A stretch of DNA of 64,000 nt from Lantana camara (lineage: Eukaryota > Streptophyta > Magnoliopsida > Lamiales > Verbenaceae). The notes under the pieces were generated by a model, which saw nothing but the letters and a program-made list of their open reading frames with translations, did not search any database and was not told the origin of the DNA. This document shows, one piece after another, positions 13,343-29,300 of the stretch (positions are counted from its first letter, which is position 1; each line of letters opens with the position of its first letter). The translations under genes were made by a program, and so were the position numbers. The DNA lies in assembly GCA_037501455.1 (NCBI GenBank), contig CM074857.1, positions 124,731,501 through 124,795,500 of the forward strand, written 5' to 3'.

Positions 13343-13576
13343 TGTTAGATATTCTGTTCTGAGTTTTCTTTATTGAGTCAAATAACGTGACTTAGTATGA
13401 CTAAGTCTTTTAGAAGTCTGTTAGTAGTGGAATTAGTGGGCAAGTTTTTTGGGATTAGTTTCAAGCAAATCTTATCTGTTATTCTCTATTTATTAGTTTT
13501 CGCAGATTAATAGAAGTATCCCTTTTCCAAAAACGTATACATTATTTCTCACAGAAAAATATAAGTTTTTCTATCA
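13343..13576 (+). repeat. Copia A 3' LTR
   Basis: A 234-bp LTR starting TGTTAG and ending TTCTATCA, preceded by the purine tract at about 13331-13340 and followed by TAAGG. Confidence 0.85.
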
Positions 13577-13705
13577 TAAGGCCTCATTCAAAGTTCAAAG
13601 AGAACATGGTATAATACAATACGATATAATATAATATAATATTCTATGTTTGCTTTCTACACTAGTGGTAAGAAATTTAAGATTCAATTGCTCGATCTTT
13701 TTCAG

Positions 13706-13910
13706 AAAAAAGGTGGCTATTATTGGAATTGGCCCTGCTGGATTAGCCCCTGCAGATCAATTGAGAAAAATGGGCCATTCTGTGACGGTTTTTGAACGTG
13801 CCTACAGAATTGGTGGCCTAATGATGTATGGAGTGCCTAATATGAAGGCAGACAAGCGTCACATAGTTCAGAGGCGTGTTGATCTAATGGAGAATGAATG
13901 GGTTGACTTT
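13706..13910 (+). pseudogene. GOGAT exon fragments 2-3 (dinucleotide-binding start)
   Basis: After an intron ending TTTTTCAG, the frame gives [14 protein letters not shown], a nucleotide-binding GxGxxG-type loop, then [17 protein letters not shown] and RRVDLM. The usual GSGPAGLAAADQL is changed to [13 protein letters not shown]. The remnant of the preceding exon is 13582-13618. The last five bases, ACTTT, are the target duplication of insertion B. Confidence 0.9.
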
Positions 13911-14383
13911 TGATGGAAGAGTCGATGTGCCCAAAAATGCTAAATCTTTATTTCTCACAAAAATATAGATACAAGGGTACAAGTCCTCAACTATTTCTCT
14001 TTCTCTTCAAACTAGCTGCGCTAGTTTTTACACACTCATTTCTTTCTAATTTTTCTAACCTCACTTTATAAGTTACATCTAATCTATATTTATACTAATA
14101 CTAACCGTCATTAAAGAAGTCTCTAGCATCTTGGAGTTTGCTTTCAATTTTGCCACTACAAGCTTTAGTGTTCCTACACATTTCTTGATCACGCCAACTC
14201 ATGCTTCGTTGCCTTATCTTCATGAAGTTTCTTGAGTAATTCCTTGTCAAATTTGTATTCTCAATTCCTTGTCAAACTTGTATTCGCAATTCCTTGTCAA
14301 ACTTGGATTCCTAGTTCCTTGTCAAATTTGGATTTCTAATTGATCTTCAAGACATTTCTAGAATGGGTTTCAAAATTCTAACA
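13911..14383 (-). repeat. Insertion B left LTR (minus orientation)
   Basis: Read on the minus strand it starts TGTTAGAATTTTG (14383) right after a purine tract GGGTTTGAGGGAGAG and ends CCATCA (13911). It contains short internal repeats of the type AATTCCTTGTCAAA (14238-14330). Confidence 0.85.
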
Positions 14384-14660
14384 CTCTCCCTCAAACCCGA
14401 TTCTCATTCCGAGCTTTTCTTTGAGATTGTAAAATGTATCTGCTTTCAGTGGCTTCGTAAAGATATCCGCTAACTGATCTTCTGTCCTGCAATGGACCAG
14501 CTTCACATTTTTATTTTTCACTTGCTCTCGGATGAAATGATACTTTGTATCAATGTGTTTGCTTCGGCTATGTGATACTGGATTCTTGGCAAGTGAAATA
14601 GCAGATTTGTTATCAACATAAATCGGAATTGGGCCTTCATTCTTAACACACTTTTTCTTA
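14384..14660 (-). pseudogene. Copia RNase H C-terminal fragment fused to LysRS
   Basis: The frame ends at 14378. It shows [28 protein letters not shown] and the closing [10 protein letters not shown] motif of copia pol. It is continuous in frame with LysRS sequence on its N-terminal side; the junction is around 14660, after GHFL. The fusion frame (14878-14378) is 166 codons but has no likely function. Confidence 0.88.
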
Positions 14661-17854
<3,194 letters not shown>

Positions 17855-17870
<16 letters not shown>

Positions 17871-18052
17871 TTGAGGACTTGTACCCTTGTATCTATATTT
17901 TTGTGAGAAATAAAGATTTAGCATTTTTGGGAATACAAATTTGACAAGGAATTACTCAAGAAACTTGTATTCCCAATTCCTTGTCAAACTTGGATTCCTA
18001 GTTCCTTGTCAAATTTGGATTTCTAATTGATCTTCAAGACATTTCTAGAACA
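17855..18052. repeat. Insertion B right end, rearranged LTR with internal inversion
   Basis: 17855-17932 is the inverse of 13931-13999 (LTR end, plus orientation). About 17933-17965 is the inverse of the left LTR around 14230-14260. 17966-18050 then repeats 14288-14363 in direct orientation. The last bases, TTCTAGAACA, match the left LTR except for an 18-bp deletion. This is a snap-back structure. Confidence 0.75.
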
Positions 18053-18495
18053 ACTTTATGGTCAATGCTAACCTTCTCATTAGAACATCTCCAAGAGGAT
18101 CACGATGCCATTGTTTTGGCTGTGGGAGCCACCAAACCAAGGTGTCGAATCATACTTACAGATAGTAGGAATTTGTTTTCTAAATTTCAAGGATGAATTA
18201 ACTAACTGTGAGTGAAATTTGCAGGGCCTTCCTGTACGTTCCAGGACGGGAACTTTCTGGAGTTCATTTTGCGATGGAATTTCTTCACGCAAATACGAAA
18301 AGTCTTCTCGACAGCAATCTTGAGGATGGGAACTATCTTTCTGCTAAGGGTAAGAAGGTGGTTGTGATCGGTGGAGGTGATACTGGCACAGATTGTATTG
18401 GGACTTCGATTAGACACGGTTGTAGTAGCATTGTAAATCTCGAGCTTCTTCCTCAACCACCTAACACCAGGACTACTGGCAATCCTTGGCCTCAG
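18053..18495 (+). pseudogene. GOGAT exon fragments 4-5 (NAD(P)H-binding region)
   Basis: 18053-18141 gives FMVNANL and DHDAIVLAVGATKP, then a GT donor. 18225-18495 gives [20 protein letters not shown] and [19 protein letters not shown], the second dinucleotide-binding motif, and ends NPWPQ before a GT donor. The second exon is the best preserved and has an open frame from PGREL onward. Its first few codons are disturbed by small indels. Confidence 0.92.
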
Positions 18496-18595
18496 GTTCG
18501 ATCAATTAAGAAAAACTAATAAACAAATAGAAGCCTCTGTATCTTTCTTGAATGACAAAATTAATTTAAACTTAGAATTTCTTGAATATTGGCAG

Positions 18596-18683
18596 TGGCC
18601 CCGTATATTCCGTGTGGATTATGGGCATCAGTAAGCTGCCACAAAGTTTGGTAAGGATCCTAGATCATATGACGTGTTGACGA
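18596..18683 (+). pseudogene. GOGAT exon fragment 6 with nonsense mutation
   Basis: The frame WPRIFRVDYGHQ is followed by TAA (18632-18634) where GAA (Glu) is expected, then AATKFGKDPRSYDVLT. The last five bases, GACGA (18679-18683), are the target duplication of copia C. Confidence 0.92.
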
Positions 18684-19053
18684 TGTTGGTTTGTGGCATA
18701 ATATTGTATCCCACATTGGAAGACTAGTTTAGGGCAAAAGTTGTTTTGTCCCACATTGGTTTTTTGTAATAGGTTGGGGAGGACCTAACACTATAACTAG
18801 GCTCCTCCCTCTTCTAGCTTAGTGCATCGAAACAAAGTCTCTCTCTACTTTGTAATATTTCTTAAGTGAAATATATTTTGAGTAGTGCCCGAGGACGTAG
18901 GCTATTTTGGCCGAACCTCGTAAATTTGGTGTTTCTTTATTTACGCCTTTTCAATTTATTTTTGAGTTATATTTAGTTTTATTTTTGCCTGATTTTTCAT
19001 TTGTGAATTTTAGGCATTATATTTCTAAATATTTGTTCGTCGCTTCCGCAACA
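18684..19053 (+). repeat. Copia C 5' LTR
   Basis: 370 bp, starts TGTTGGTTTGTGG, ends CCGCAACA. The core promoter position reads CTATAACTAGG (near 18790), where the 3' LTR has CTATAAATAGG. Confidence 0.95.
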
Positions 19054-19263
19054 AGTGGTATCAAGAGCCAAATCGGAGTATGCTCTGTGGTTGCAGCTTA
19101 GTCTGATCTTCCACATCAGAAACGAACGAAGACGGCTTGGTGGGCTTCGCGTATCGGCGGGTTCAGTAGGCACCTTGCATCGGCGGGCTCGATCAGCACC
19201 GCGCATCGGCAGGCTCGGTTGACATCGCGCATTGGTGGCTATTGAAAGAAAGGTGTAGCAGAA

Positions 19264-22200
19264 ATGACGAAGGACGTGATCACGCCTGAAGAAGCGAAGG
19301 CAGCTTCCACCTCGGCTTCCAGCTCGTTCAACTTGACAAGGACTAGAATGGCAACTACGAGAATCTCGGTGGAGACCTTCGACGGAACCGGTCATTTCGG
19401 CATGTGGCAAAGCGAAGTTCTAGACGCCCTATTTCAGCAAGGTTTAGAGCTCGCCATTGAAGAGATGAAACCAGAAGAGGTTGATGACAAAGATTGGAAG
19501 ACCATCAACCGGTTGGCATGTGGTACAATTAGATCGTGTCTCTCCAGAGAACAAAAATATACGTTTTGCAAGGAGACTTCTGCAAGCAACCTGTGGAAGG
19601 CATTGGAGGAGAAGTTCTTGAAGAAAAACAGTCAAAACAAGCTGCATATGAAGAAACGACTGTTTCGCTTCACGTATGTTCCTGGTACCACGATGAATGA
19701 GCACATCACTCAATTTAATCAGCTGGTGGCTGATTTATTGAATTTGGACGTGGCTTTTGAAGACGAGGACCTCGCGTTGATGTTGTTGGGATCGCTTCCG
19801 GAGGAGTTCGAGTTTCTCGAGACAACCCTACTCCATGGGAAGGTTGATGTTTCGCTCGGCGAAGTGTGTACAGCCTTATACAGTTATGAACTGAGGAGGA
19901 AGGATAAGAAAGGAAGCGCTAGTGGAGCAACAAAAGCCCTAGTGGTGAGAGGTCGTCAGAAAATCCAATCAAAGGGGAGAAGAGGGAGATCAAAGTCGAA
20001 GAGCAGAGTTACCAAAGATAAGTGTGCCTTTTGTCACGACAAAGGACACTGGAAGAAAGACTGTCCAAAGTTGAAGAAAGGAAAGACTCCGCAAGATGTC
20101 AATGTAGCCGAATGCAAAAGCGACGCGAGTCAGATGTTTCCTTAGTAGCTATACCTTCAACACTAAGTTCAGACGAATGGATATTGGATTCGGGTTGCAC
20201 CTATCATATGTCCCCCAACCGGGAGTGGTTCTTCGATCTTGAAGAATTTGATGGAGGAGCTATTTACATGGGCAACGATCAGACATGTACAATAGCTGGG
20301 ATAGGTTCAATCAAGCTACGGAATCACGATGGATCCACCAGAATTCTGAAAGATGTTCGACTAGTGCCAAGTTTGAAGAAGAATCTCATCTCATTGGGGG
20401 CCTTGGAGTCAAAAGGTCTAGTTGTGACGATGCGAGATGGAATACTTAAAGCAACTTCGGGGGCACTCGTGATGTTGAAGGGTGAAAGGAAAAAGAACAA
20501 CTTGTATTTCTACCAAGGTAATACAGTTGTTGGGACAGTAGCAGCAACAACTACTTCTAGTAGCAAGAAGGATGCTGAGGCAACAAAGCTGTGGCATATG
20601 CGTTTGGGTCACGCTGGTGAAAAATCCTTGTAAATTCTTGCTAAACAAGATTTGTTGAAAGGTACGAAGACTTGCAAATTGGATTTTTGCGAGCATTGCG
20701 TTCTGGGAAAGCAAATGAGGGTGAAATTCGGCACAGCTATTCACAATACCGAGGGTATTTTGGACTATGTGCACTCTGATGTGTGGGGACCTTCCAAGAC
20801 GGCGTCACTTGGAGGCAGACACTACTTTGTCACCTTTATCGATGATTTTTCCAGAAGAGTTTGGGTGTTTCCTATGAAGCACAAAGGTGAAGTGCTTGGA
20901 GTTTTTCTAAAGTGGAAAACTCAAGTTGAGAACCAGACTGGAAGAAAGATCAAAGTTCTCCGATCAGACAACGGTGGAGAATATAAGAGCGATCCATTCC
21001 AGAAGGTGTGCCAAGAACACGGCATAGTTCGTCACTTCACAGTAAGAGAAACTCCGCAGCAGAATGGGGTGTCAGAGCGTATGAATAGGACATTGGTGGA
21101 GAAAGTTCGTTGTATGTTGTCTAATGCTGGATTAGACAGGAAGTTTTGGGCTGAGGCAGTGATATACGCTCAACATCTCGTCAATCGTTTGCCATCGTCT
21201 GCAATAGGTGGGAAGACTCCTTTGGAGGTTTGGTCTGGGAAGCCTGCACCAGATTATGACTCTTTGCGTGTGTTTGGTTCTACTGCATACTATCATGTGA
21301 ATGAATCAAAGTTGGATCCTCGAGCAAGGAAGGCGCTCTTTATGGGCTTCAGCGTTGGGGTTAAGGGATACCGTCTTTGGTGTCTAGAAGCAAAGAAGAC
21401 AATAATAAGCAGGGATGTTACCTTCGACGAATCTGCCATTTTGAATAAGGTAACTCAAGAAGGGACCGATGGTACTCCGAAGCAGATGGAGCGTGCACCA
21501 GTAGAGTATACACCAGAGCAGGTGGAGTTTGAGAAGATAGTGGTGAGTCCAACGAAAGACACTATCAATGATTCTTCTACGGCAGAAGAAGAGTCAGATG
21601 AGGAGGAGGTTACTATCCAAGAACCTCAACAACAACTCGAGCCAATTGCGATTAGAAGGACGAGACGAGAAATTTAGAAACCAGCTCGTTTTGTCGATAT
21701 GGTAGCTTATGCACTTCCCGTAGTTGATGATGTTCCATCTACATTTTTAGAAGCCGTCCGGAGCTCAGAAAATAATAGATGGAAAGACGCAATGGAGGAA
21801 GAAATGCAATCTCTTCAGAAGAATAAGACATGGAAGTTGGCACAACTACCGATGGGAAAGAAGGCAATTGGATGCAAATGGGTATTTGCAAAGAAAGAAG
21901 GATTTCCTAACAAAGACGATGTTCGCTTCAAGGCGAGATTGGTAGCTAAAGGCTACGCTCAGAAGGAGGGTGTTGATTACAATAAAGTGTTTTCTCCAGT
22001 TGTTAAGCACTCCTCCATTAGAATTTTGTTGGCCTTGGTAGCGCAGTTGAATTTGGAGCTAGCTCAACTCGATGTGAAAACCGCGTTCCTGCATGGTGAT
22101 TTGGAAGAGGAAATCTATATGTCTCAGCCAGACGGATACAAAGTTGCTGGTAAAGAAAATTGGGTGTGCAAACTAGACAAATCGTTGTACGGATTGAAGC

Positions 22201-23306
22201 AATCGCCGAGACAATGGTACAAACGATTTGATAAGTTTATGTTGGGTCAAAGGTACACAAGGAGCAAGTACGACCACTGTGTGTATTTGCGCGGGCTACA
22301 AGATGGAACCTACATCTACCTACTCTTATATGTTGATGATATGCTGATAGCATCAAATAGCCAAGATGAAATTGACAAGTTGAAGGCTCAATTGAGTAAA
22401 GAGTTTGAGATGAAGGATTTGGGAGAAGCCAAGAAGATTCTCGGAATGGAGATAAGCAGGGATCGGTAGAGAGGCAAGCTTTGGCTGACTCAGAAGCAGT
22501 ATTTGAACAAAGTACTACAACGGTTTGGTATATGTCAAGATACAAAACCTGTAGGTACTCTGGTTGCCCCTCATTTGAAGCTTAGCAGCCAGTTATCTCC
22601 GAAGACGGAAGAAGAACGAGAGTACATGACAACAGTCCCATATGCGAATGCAGTTGGTAGCCTGATGTATGCAATGGTGTGTACAAGACCGGATATTTCA
22701 CAAGTTGTTGGCGTAGTGAGCAGATATATGCATGATCCTGGAAAGGCTCACTGGCAAGCTGTGAAATGGATTCTACGGTATATTCAAGATACCGCAGATG
22801 TTGGTTTATTGTTTAAGCGGGATGAAACACTTGGTCAAACCATAGTTGGATACTGTGATTCTGACTATGCTGGAGATTTGGATAAGCGAAGATCTACAAC
22901 TAGCTACTTGTTCACTTTAGCGAAGGCGCCAGTTAGTTGGAAGTCGACCTTACAGTCAACGGTGGCATTGTCTACAACAGAGGCAGAGTATATGGCCGTT
23001 ACAGAAGCTGTAAAGGAAGCAATTTGGCTTCAAGGACTGCTTGAAGATTTGGGAGTTGGTCAAAAACACCTCACGGTGTATTGTGACAGTCAGAGTGCTA
23101 TTCATTTAGCGAAGAACCAAACTTTTCATGCAAGGACGAAACATATTGATGTTCGCTATCACTTTGTGCGGGAAATTCTCGAAGAAGAGCAGGTTGTTCT
23201 TCAGAAGATTCGGACTACGGAGAATCCTGCAGATATGATGACCAAGGTGGTGACAAAGGCCAAGTTTAAACATTGTTTAGACTTGGTTAATATCCTGCAC
23301 TTTTGA
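19264..23306 (+). pseudogene. Copia C gag-pol, nearly intact
   Basis: Starts MTKDVITPEEAKAAS. Gag has the knuckle CAFCHDKGHWKKDC (near 20020). Protease shows WILDSGCTYHMSP, integrase LWHMRLGHAGEKSL, RSDNGGEY and TPQQNGVSERMN. RT has LYVDDMLIAS (22327-22356), RNase [10 protein letters not shown] and the QSAIHLAKN tail. Defects relative to copia D: one G missing near 20127 (frameshift), TAA at 20631-20633 (D has CAA) and TAG at 21675-21677 (D has CAG). TAG at 22467-22469 is shared with D. It has a 36-bp segment near 21485-21520 that D lacks. Confidence 0.95.
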
Positions 23307-23410
23307 TTTGGCGCCTGCGGGCGCATTTGGAGGCACTACTACCAGTTTGGAGAGAGAGAGAAAGTTCGTTTGTGTTTGGTGGGACCACAAATTGTGCCAA
23401 GGTGGAGATT

Positions 23411-23782
23411 TGTTGGTTTGTGGCATAATATTGTATCCCACATTGGAAGACTAGTTTAGGGCAAAAGTTGTTTTGTCCCACATTGGTTTTTTGTAATAGG
23501 TTGGGGAGGACCTAACACTATAAATAGGCTCCTCCCTCTTCTAGCTTCGTGCATCGAAACAAAGTCTCTCTCTACTTTGTAATATTTCTTAAGTGAAATA
23601 TATTTTGAGTAGTGCCCAAGGACGTAGGCTATTTTGGCCGAACTCGTAAATTTGGTGTTTCTTTATTTACGCCTTTTCAATAGTTTATTTTTGAGTTATA
23701 TTTAGTTTTATTTTTGCCTGATTTTTCATTTGTGAATTTTAGGCATTATATTTCTAAATATTTGTTCGCCGCTTCTGCAACA
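23411..23782 (+). repeat. Copia C 3' LTR
   Basis: 372 bp, starts TGTTGGTTTGTGG, ends TCTGCAACA. It retains a TATA-like TATAAATAGG near 23520. Confidence 0.95.
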
Positions 23783-23942
23783 GACGAAACGTTTTATTGG
23801 AGACGAAATGGAGTGGTGTAAGGACTTGAGATTGTGCGTGTGCAATGGGAGAAGGACCCTAGTGGAAGGTTCCAATTCAAGGAAGTTGAACGTTCGGAAG
23901 AGATTCTTGGAGCTTGCAATGGGATTCCTTGGCCCTGAAGAG
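23783..23942 (+). pseudogene. GOGAT exon fragment 7 with stop and frameshifts
   Basis: KRFIGDE lies in one frame. [19 protein letters not shown] lies in a second frame, preceded by TAA (23819-23821) at a Lys position. AMGFLGPEE is back in the first frame. A GT donor follows. Confidence 0.9.
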
Positions 23943-24243
23943 GTATATATTTTTGAAATTACACATGCTTTCCCCCAATATTCATTTTCACCTTAAAATT
24001 GCCGAGTACATTAATTTTTCATATTGCATGAATGATTGTGTAATTCAAAATTTAGTCAACATTTTCCAATTTTAATTACAATTCGATGATGATCAAGAAA
24101 GGGGTATTTATAAATTTTTGAATAGAAGAGGGGAAGTTTCTGTAATAATGCATACTTACATGGGCGATTGCTCTTATGTTTCTCTTTTTTGTTTCCAGAA
24201 CTGAACCCATTCTATCAACACTTACGTTTCTCTTTTTGTTCAG

Positions 24244-24504
24244 ACACTTGCTGACAAACTCGGAATAGACCGAGACAACAGATCGAACTTCAAAGCAGAT
24301 TACGGCCGCTTTGCTACGAGCGTAGAAGGTACTTTTGCAGTGGGTGATTGCCGGCGTGGCCAGTCGCTGGTGGTGTGGGCCATCTCCGAGGGCAGACAGG
24401 CAGCCTCACAAGTTGACAAATTTCTCATGAAAGACGAAAACGATACCACCAGTGAAGGTTTTGTAGACAAGCAGCAAAACAGCAGCAGAGAAAGAGTGAC
24501 ATAA
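24244..24504 (+). pseudogene. GOGAT last exon (C-terminus)
   Basis: 87 codons in an open frame after an intron ending TTGTTCAG. It contains [20 protein letters not shown], then [20 protein letters not shown] and [10 protein letters not shown], and ends at TAA 24502-24504. The FAD-binding GD motif is kept. This exon alone is undamaged, but everything upstream is broken. A second copy of this exon and its 3' flank lies at 35655-36045. Confidence 0.93.
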
Positions 24505-25735
24505 TCTTGTTTGAGTTTCACTCTGCTGTTCATACATGGTTCTAAAACTAGGAACCTGAATTCTCTTGCTATCTGGTGAAGGGCTTGTCGTTGGAAGGCG
24601 TGTGAGATTATAAGGTGGTTCTAAAACTAAGCAGGGGCTGTTGGTTTAGAAGAAATGATGGGCAATAGGATTGTAGGATTTCTGGTAGTTTGTTGGTTTT
24701 GTGTTCATAAGGTGGTTTGATTGTTGGTTGGTGGTGTTCCAAGTGCTGGCTTGTAATTTTAGCCAGATTTAAAGGCAATAAATGGACGAATAATAATGCA
24801 CAGATTGTCTGTTAATGTTGTTGGATCGTTGATGGAAAGCAATGTCTGTTTTTCAGTCATCCACATTTGTTGTCTTTTTTTTTTTTTTTTTCTCAAAAAC
24901 CAGGACATTGATGGGAAATTGCAAAAGTTCATGAACAGTAAGAGCCTCTCACGAATTCTAAGATATTTATGTATCTTGACATGAATTCTAAGAAATGTAT
25001 TCAGCATTACATCAAAGACGATCTTATACGCAATGCTCTTAATTGGCATATTCCAATCAGATCTAAAACAAAACCACAGTAAAGAACAGCCACATTCAAC
25101 TCCCACTTAAAGTTTAGCTTCTATACCTGTGCGTGTGGGAGACCTCTGTAACCCAAGTTTCTTTCTCCATTTACTTCAAACATATTCAGTCTCTCATTAC
25201 TGCGACATTCAAAACATCATCTATGAATCGTTCTGGTCAATGCCATCATCTATTAAATATGTTTGTTTTCTTCGTATTTGAAGATGATTCGGAGAACATG
25301 CACCAATATCAAGATAGTTCAATGGATATATTTGTCTTATTAACACATACTCTGTAAACAATCCAAGCTTATTTTAAACAGCTATAACATCATCTAAGTT
25401 TCTTTCAAAGATATTCATTCTCTCATTACCGCAACATTCGAAACATAAGCTACGAATCATCCTCCACACTGCCATCTTCTCTCTCACATTGGAAAAACAC
25501 TGTTTTACAACTCTTCGGTCCTCTTGAAGTCGATTCAATAATTGTTTTGCTGACAAAATAAGAGCAAAGAATACATTATAATGAGTAAATTTCTCTTTGC
25601 ATTTTGGATTTCTCTTTGTTCATTTTTTTCCTTTTGGTTTCAAATATAAAACTGAGAATCGGAGTTTTCAATGCTATTGAAAATCAGGTTATTCTTCTAT
25701 TGAGATTTTCCCCAGAACAATTTAGGCATGCATAT
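24505..25735. other. GOGAT 3' flank and intergenic DNA, no gene
   Basis: 24505-24720 is the GOGAT 3' UTR, also present at 35840-36045. Two weakly similar stretches (about 25153-25230 and 25395-25460, both with a TCTCTCATTAC core) suggest an old local duplication. No coding frame is convincing. CATAT at 25731-25735 is the target duplication of copia D. Confidence 0.45.
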
Positions 25736-26106
25736 TGTTGGTTTGTGGCATAATATTGTATCCCACATTGGAAGACTAGTTTAGGGCAAAAGTTGTTTTG
25801 TCCCACATTGGTTTTTGTAATAGGTTGGGGAGGACCTAACACTATAACTAGGCTCCTCCCTCTTCTAGCTTAGTGCATCGAAACAAAGTCTCTCTCTACT
25901 TTGTAATATTTCTTAAGTGAAATATATTTTGAGTAGTGCCCGAGGACGTAGGCTATTTTGGCCGAACCTCGTAAATTTGGTGTTTCTTTATTTACGCCTT
26001 TTCAATAGTTTATTTTTGAGTTATATTTAGTTTTATTTTGCCTGATTTTTCCTTTGTGAAATTTAGGCATTATATTTCTAAATATTTGTTCGCCGCTTCC
26101 GCAACA
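25736..26106 (+). repeat. Copia D 5' LTR
   Basis: 371 bp, starts TGTTGGTTTGTGG, ends CCGCAACA, followed by the tRNA-Met type primer site. Confidence 0.95.
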
Positions 26107-26342
26107 AGTGGTATCAGAGCCAAATCGGAGTATGCTCTGTGGTTGCAGCTTAGTCTGATCTTCCACATCAGAAACGAACGAAGACGGCTTGGTGGGCTTC
26201 GCGCATCAACGAGCATCGGTAGGCATCGTGCATCGGCGGTTTCAGCAGGCACCTTGCATCGACGGGCTCGATCAGCACCGCGCATCGGCAGGCTCGGTTG
26301 ACATCGCGCATTGGTGGCTATTGAAAGAAAGGTGTAGCAGAA

Positions 26343-29300
26343 ATGACGAAGGACGTGATCACGCCTAAAGAAGCGAAGACAGCTTCCACCTCGGCTTCCA
26401 GCTCGTTCAACTTGACAAGGACTGGAATGGCAACTACGAGAATCTCGGTGGAGACCTTCGACGGAACCGGTCATTTCGGCATGTGGCAAAGCGAAGTTCT
26501 AGACGCCCTATTTCAGCAAGGTTTAGAGCTCGCCATTGAAGAGATGAAACCAGAAGAGGTTGATGACAAAGATTGGAAGACCATCAACCGGTTGGCATGT
26601 GGTACAATTAGATCGTGTCTCTCCAGAGAACAAAAATATACGTTTTGCAAGGAGACTTCTGCAAGCAACCTGTGGAAGGCATTGGAGGAGAAGTTCTTGA
26701 AGAAAAACAGTCAGAACAAGCTGCATATGAAGAAACGACTGTTTCGCTTCACGTATGTTCCTGGTACCACGATGAATGAGCACATCACTCAATTTAATCA
26801 GCTGGTGGCTGATTTATTGAATTTGGACGTGGCTTTTGAAGACGAGGACCTCGCGTTGATGTTGTTGGGATCGCTTCCGGAGGAGTTCGAGTTTCTCGAG
26901 ACAACCCTACTCCATGGGAAGGTTGATGTTTCGCTCGGCGAAGTGTGTACAGCCTTATACAGTTATGAACTGAGGAGGAAGGATAAGAAAGGAAGCGCTA
27001 GTGGAGCAACAGAAGCCCTAGTGGTGAGAGGTCATCAGAAAATCCAATCAAAGGGGAGAAGAGGGAGATCAAAGTCGAAGAGCAGAGTTGCCAAAGATGA
27101 GTGTGCCTTTTGTCACGACAAAGGACACTGGAAGAAAGACTGTCCAAAGTTGAAGAAAGGAAAGACTCCGCAAGATGTCAATGTAGCCGAATGCAAAAGC
27201 GACGCGGAGTCAGATGTTTCCTTAGTAGCTATACCTTCAACGCTAAGTTCAGACGAATGGATATTGGATTCGGGTTGCACCTATCATATGTCCCCCAACC
27301 GGGAGTGGTTCTTCGATCTTGAAGAATTTGATGGAGGAGCTGTTTACATGGGCAACGATCAGACATGTACAATAGCTGGGATAGGTTCAATCAAGCTACG
27401 GAATCACGATGGATCCACCAGAATTCTGAAAGATGTTCGACTAGTGCCAAGTTTGAAGAAGAATCTCATCTCATTGGGGGCCTTGGAGTCAAAAGGTCTA
27501 GTTGTGACGATGCGAGATGGAACACTTAAAGCAACTTCGGGGGCACTCGTGATGTTGAAGGGTGAAAGGAAAAACAACAACTTGTATTTCTACCAAGGTA
27601 ATACAGTTGTTGGGACAGTAGCAGCAACAACTACTTCTAGCAGCAAGAATGATGCTGAGGCAACAAAGCTGTGGCATATGTGTTTAGGTCACGCTGGTGA
27701 AAAATCCTTGCAAATTCTTGCCAAACAAGATTTGTTGAAAGGTACGAAGACTTGCAAATTGGAGTTTTGCGAGCATTGCGTTCTGGGAAAGCAAAGGAGG
27801 GTGAAATTCGGCACAGCTATTCACAATATCGAGGGTATTTTGGACTATGTGCACTCTGATGTGTGGGGACCTTCCAAGACGGCGTCACTTGGAGGCAGAC
27901 ACTACTTTGTCACCTTTATCGATGATTTTTCCAGAAGAGTTTGGGTGTTTCCTATGAAGCACAAAGGTGAAGTGCTTGGAGTTTTTCTAAAGTGGAAAAC
28001 TCAAGTTGAGAACCAGACTGGAAGAAAGATCAAAGTTCTCCGATCAGACAACGGTGGAGAATATAAGAGCGATCCCTTCCAGAAGGTGTGCCAAGAACAC
28101 GGCATAGTTCGTCACTTCACAGTAAGAGAAACTCCGCAGCAGAATGGGGTGTCAGAGCGTATGAATAGGACATTGGTGGAGAAAGTTCGTTGTATGTTGT
28201 CTAATGCTGGATTAGACAGGAAGTTTTGGGCTGAGGCAGTGATATACGCTCAACATCTCGTCAATCGTTTGCCATCGTCTGCAATAGGTGGGAAGACTCC
28301 TTTGGAGGTTTGGTCTGGGAAGCCTGCACCAGATTATGACTCTTTGCGTGTGTTTGGTTCTACTGCATACTATCATGTGAATGAATCAAAGTTGGATCCT
28401 CGAGCAAGGAAGGCGCTCTTTATGGGCTTCAGCGTTGGGGTTAAGGGATACCGTCTTTGGTGTCTGGAGGCAAAGAAGACAATAATAAGCAGGGATGTTA
28501 CCTTCGACGAATCTGCCATTTTGAATAAGGTAACTCAAGAAGGGACCGATGGTACTCCGAAGCAGGTGGAATTTGAGAAGATAGTGGTGAGTCCAACGAA
28601 AGACACTATCAATGATTCTTCTACGGCAGAAGAAGAGTCAGATGAGGAGGAGGTTACTACCCAAGAACCTCAACAGCAACTCGAGCCAATTGCGATTAGA
28701 AGGACGAGACGAGAAATTCAGAAACCAGCTCGTTTTGTCGACATGGTAGCTTATGCACTTCCCGTAGTTGATGATGTTCCATCTACATTTTTAGAAGCTG
28801 TCCGAAGCTCAGAAAACAATAGATAGAAAGACGCAATGGAGGAAGAGATACAATCTCTTCAGAAGAATAAGACGTGGAAGTTGGCACAACTACCGATGGG
28901 AAAGAAGGCAATTGGATGCAAATGGGTATTTGCAAAGAAAGAAGGATTTCCTAACAAAAACGATGTTCGCTTCAAGGCGAGATTGGTAGCTAAAGGCTAC
29001 GCTCAGAAGGAGGATGTTGATTACAATAAAGTGTTTTCTCCAGTTGTTAAGCACTCCTCCATTAGAATTTTGTTGGCCTTGGTAGCGCAGTTGAATTTGG
29101 AGCTAGCTCAACTCGATGTGAAAACCACGTTCCTGCATGGTGATTTGGAAGAGGAAATCTATATGTCTCAGCCAGACGGATACAAAGCTGCTGGTAAAGA
29201 AAATTGGGTGTGCAAACTAGACAAATCGTTGTACGGATTGATGCAATCGCCGAGACAATGGTACAAACGATTTGATAAGTTTATGTTGGGTCAAAGGTAC

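Larger units (their letters stand above)
8971..13576 (+). mobile_element. Copia A: Ty1/copia retrotransposon in a GOGAT exon
   Basis: The target duplication is CAAGG (8966-8970) and TAAGG (13577-13581), with one mismatch. A tRNA-Met type primer site (TGGTATCAAGAG) follows the 5' LTR at 9140. The polypurine tract AAGGGAGGA precedes the 3' LTR. Gag, protease, integrase, RT and RNase H lie in that order, so it is a complete but decayed copia element. Stops and frameshifts in every domain show that it is no longer autonomous. Confidence 0.93.
18684..23782 (+). mobile_element. Copia C: full-length Ty1/copia retrotransposon in a GOGAT exon
   Basis: 5,099 bp with 370- and 372-bp LTRs and a perfect target duplication GACGA (18679-18683 and 23783-23787). 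A primer site AGTGGTATCAAGAGCC follows the 5' LTR and the purine tract GGTGGAGATT precedes the 3' LTR. It is almost identical to copia D over its whole length, including gag-pol. It is inactivated by one frameshift and three stops. Confidence 0.97.

Noticed and set aside
25130..25560. Possible small genes near 25133-25556
   Set aside because: Short frames without domains; the region instead shows a weak internal duplication.
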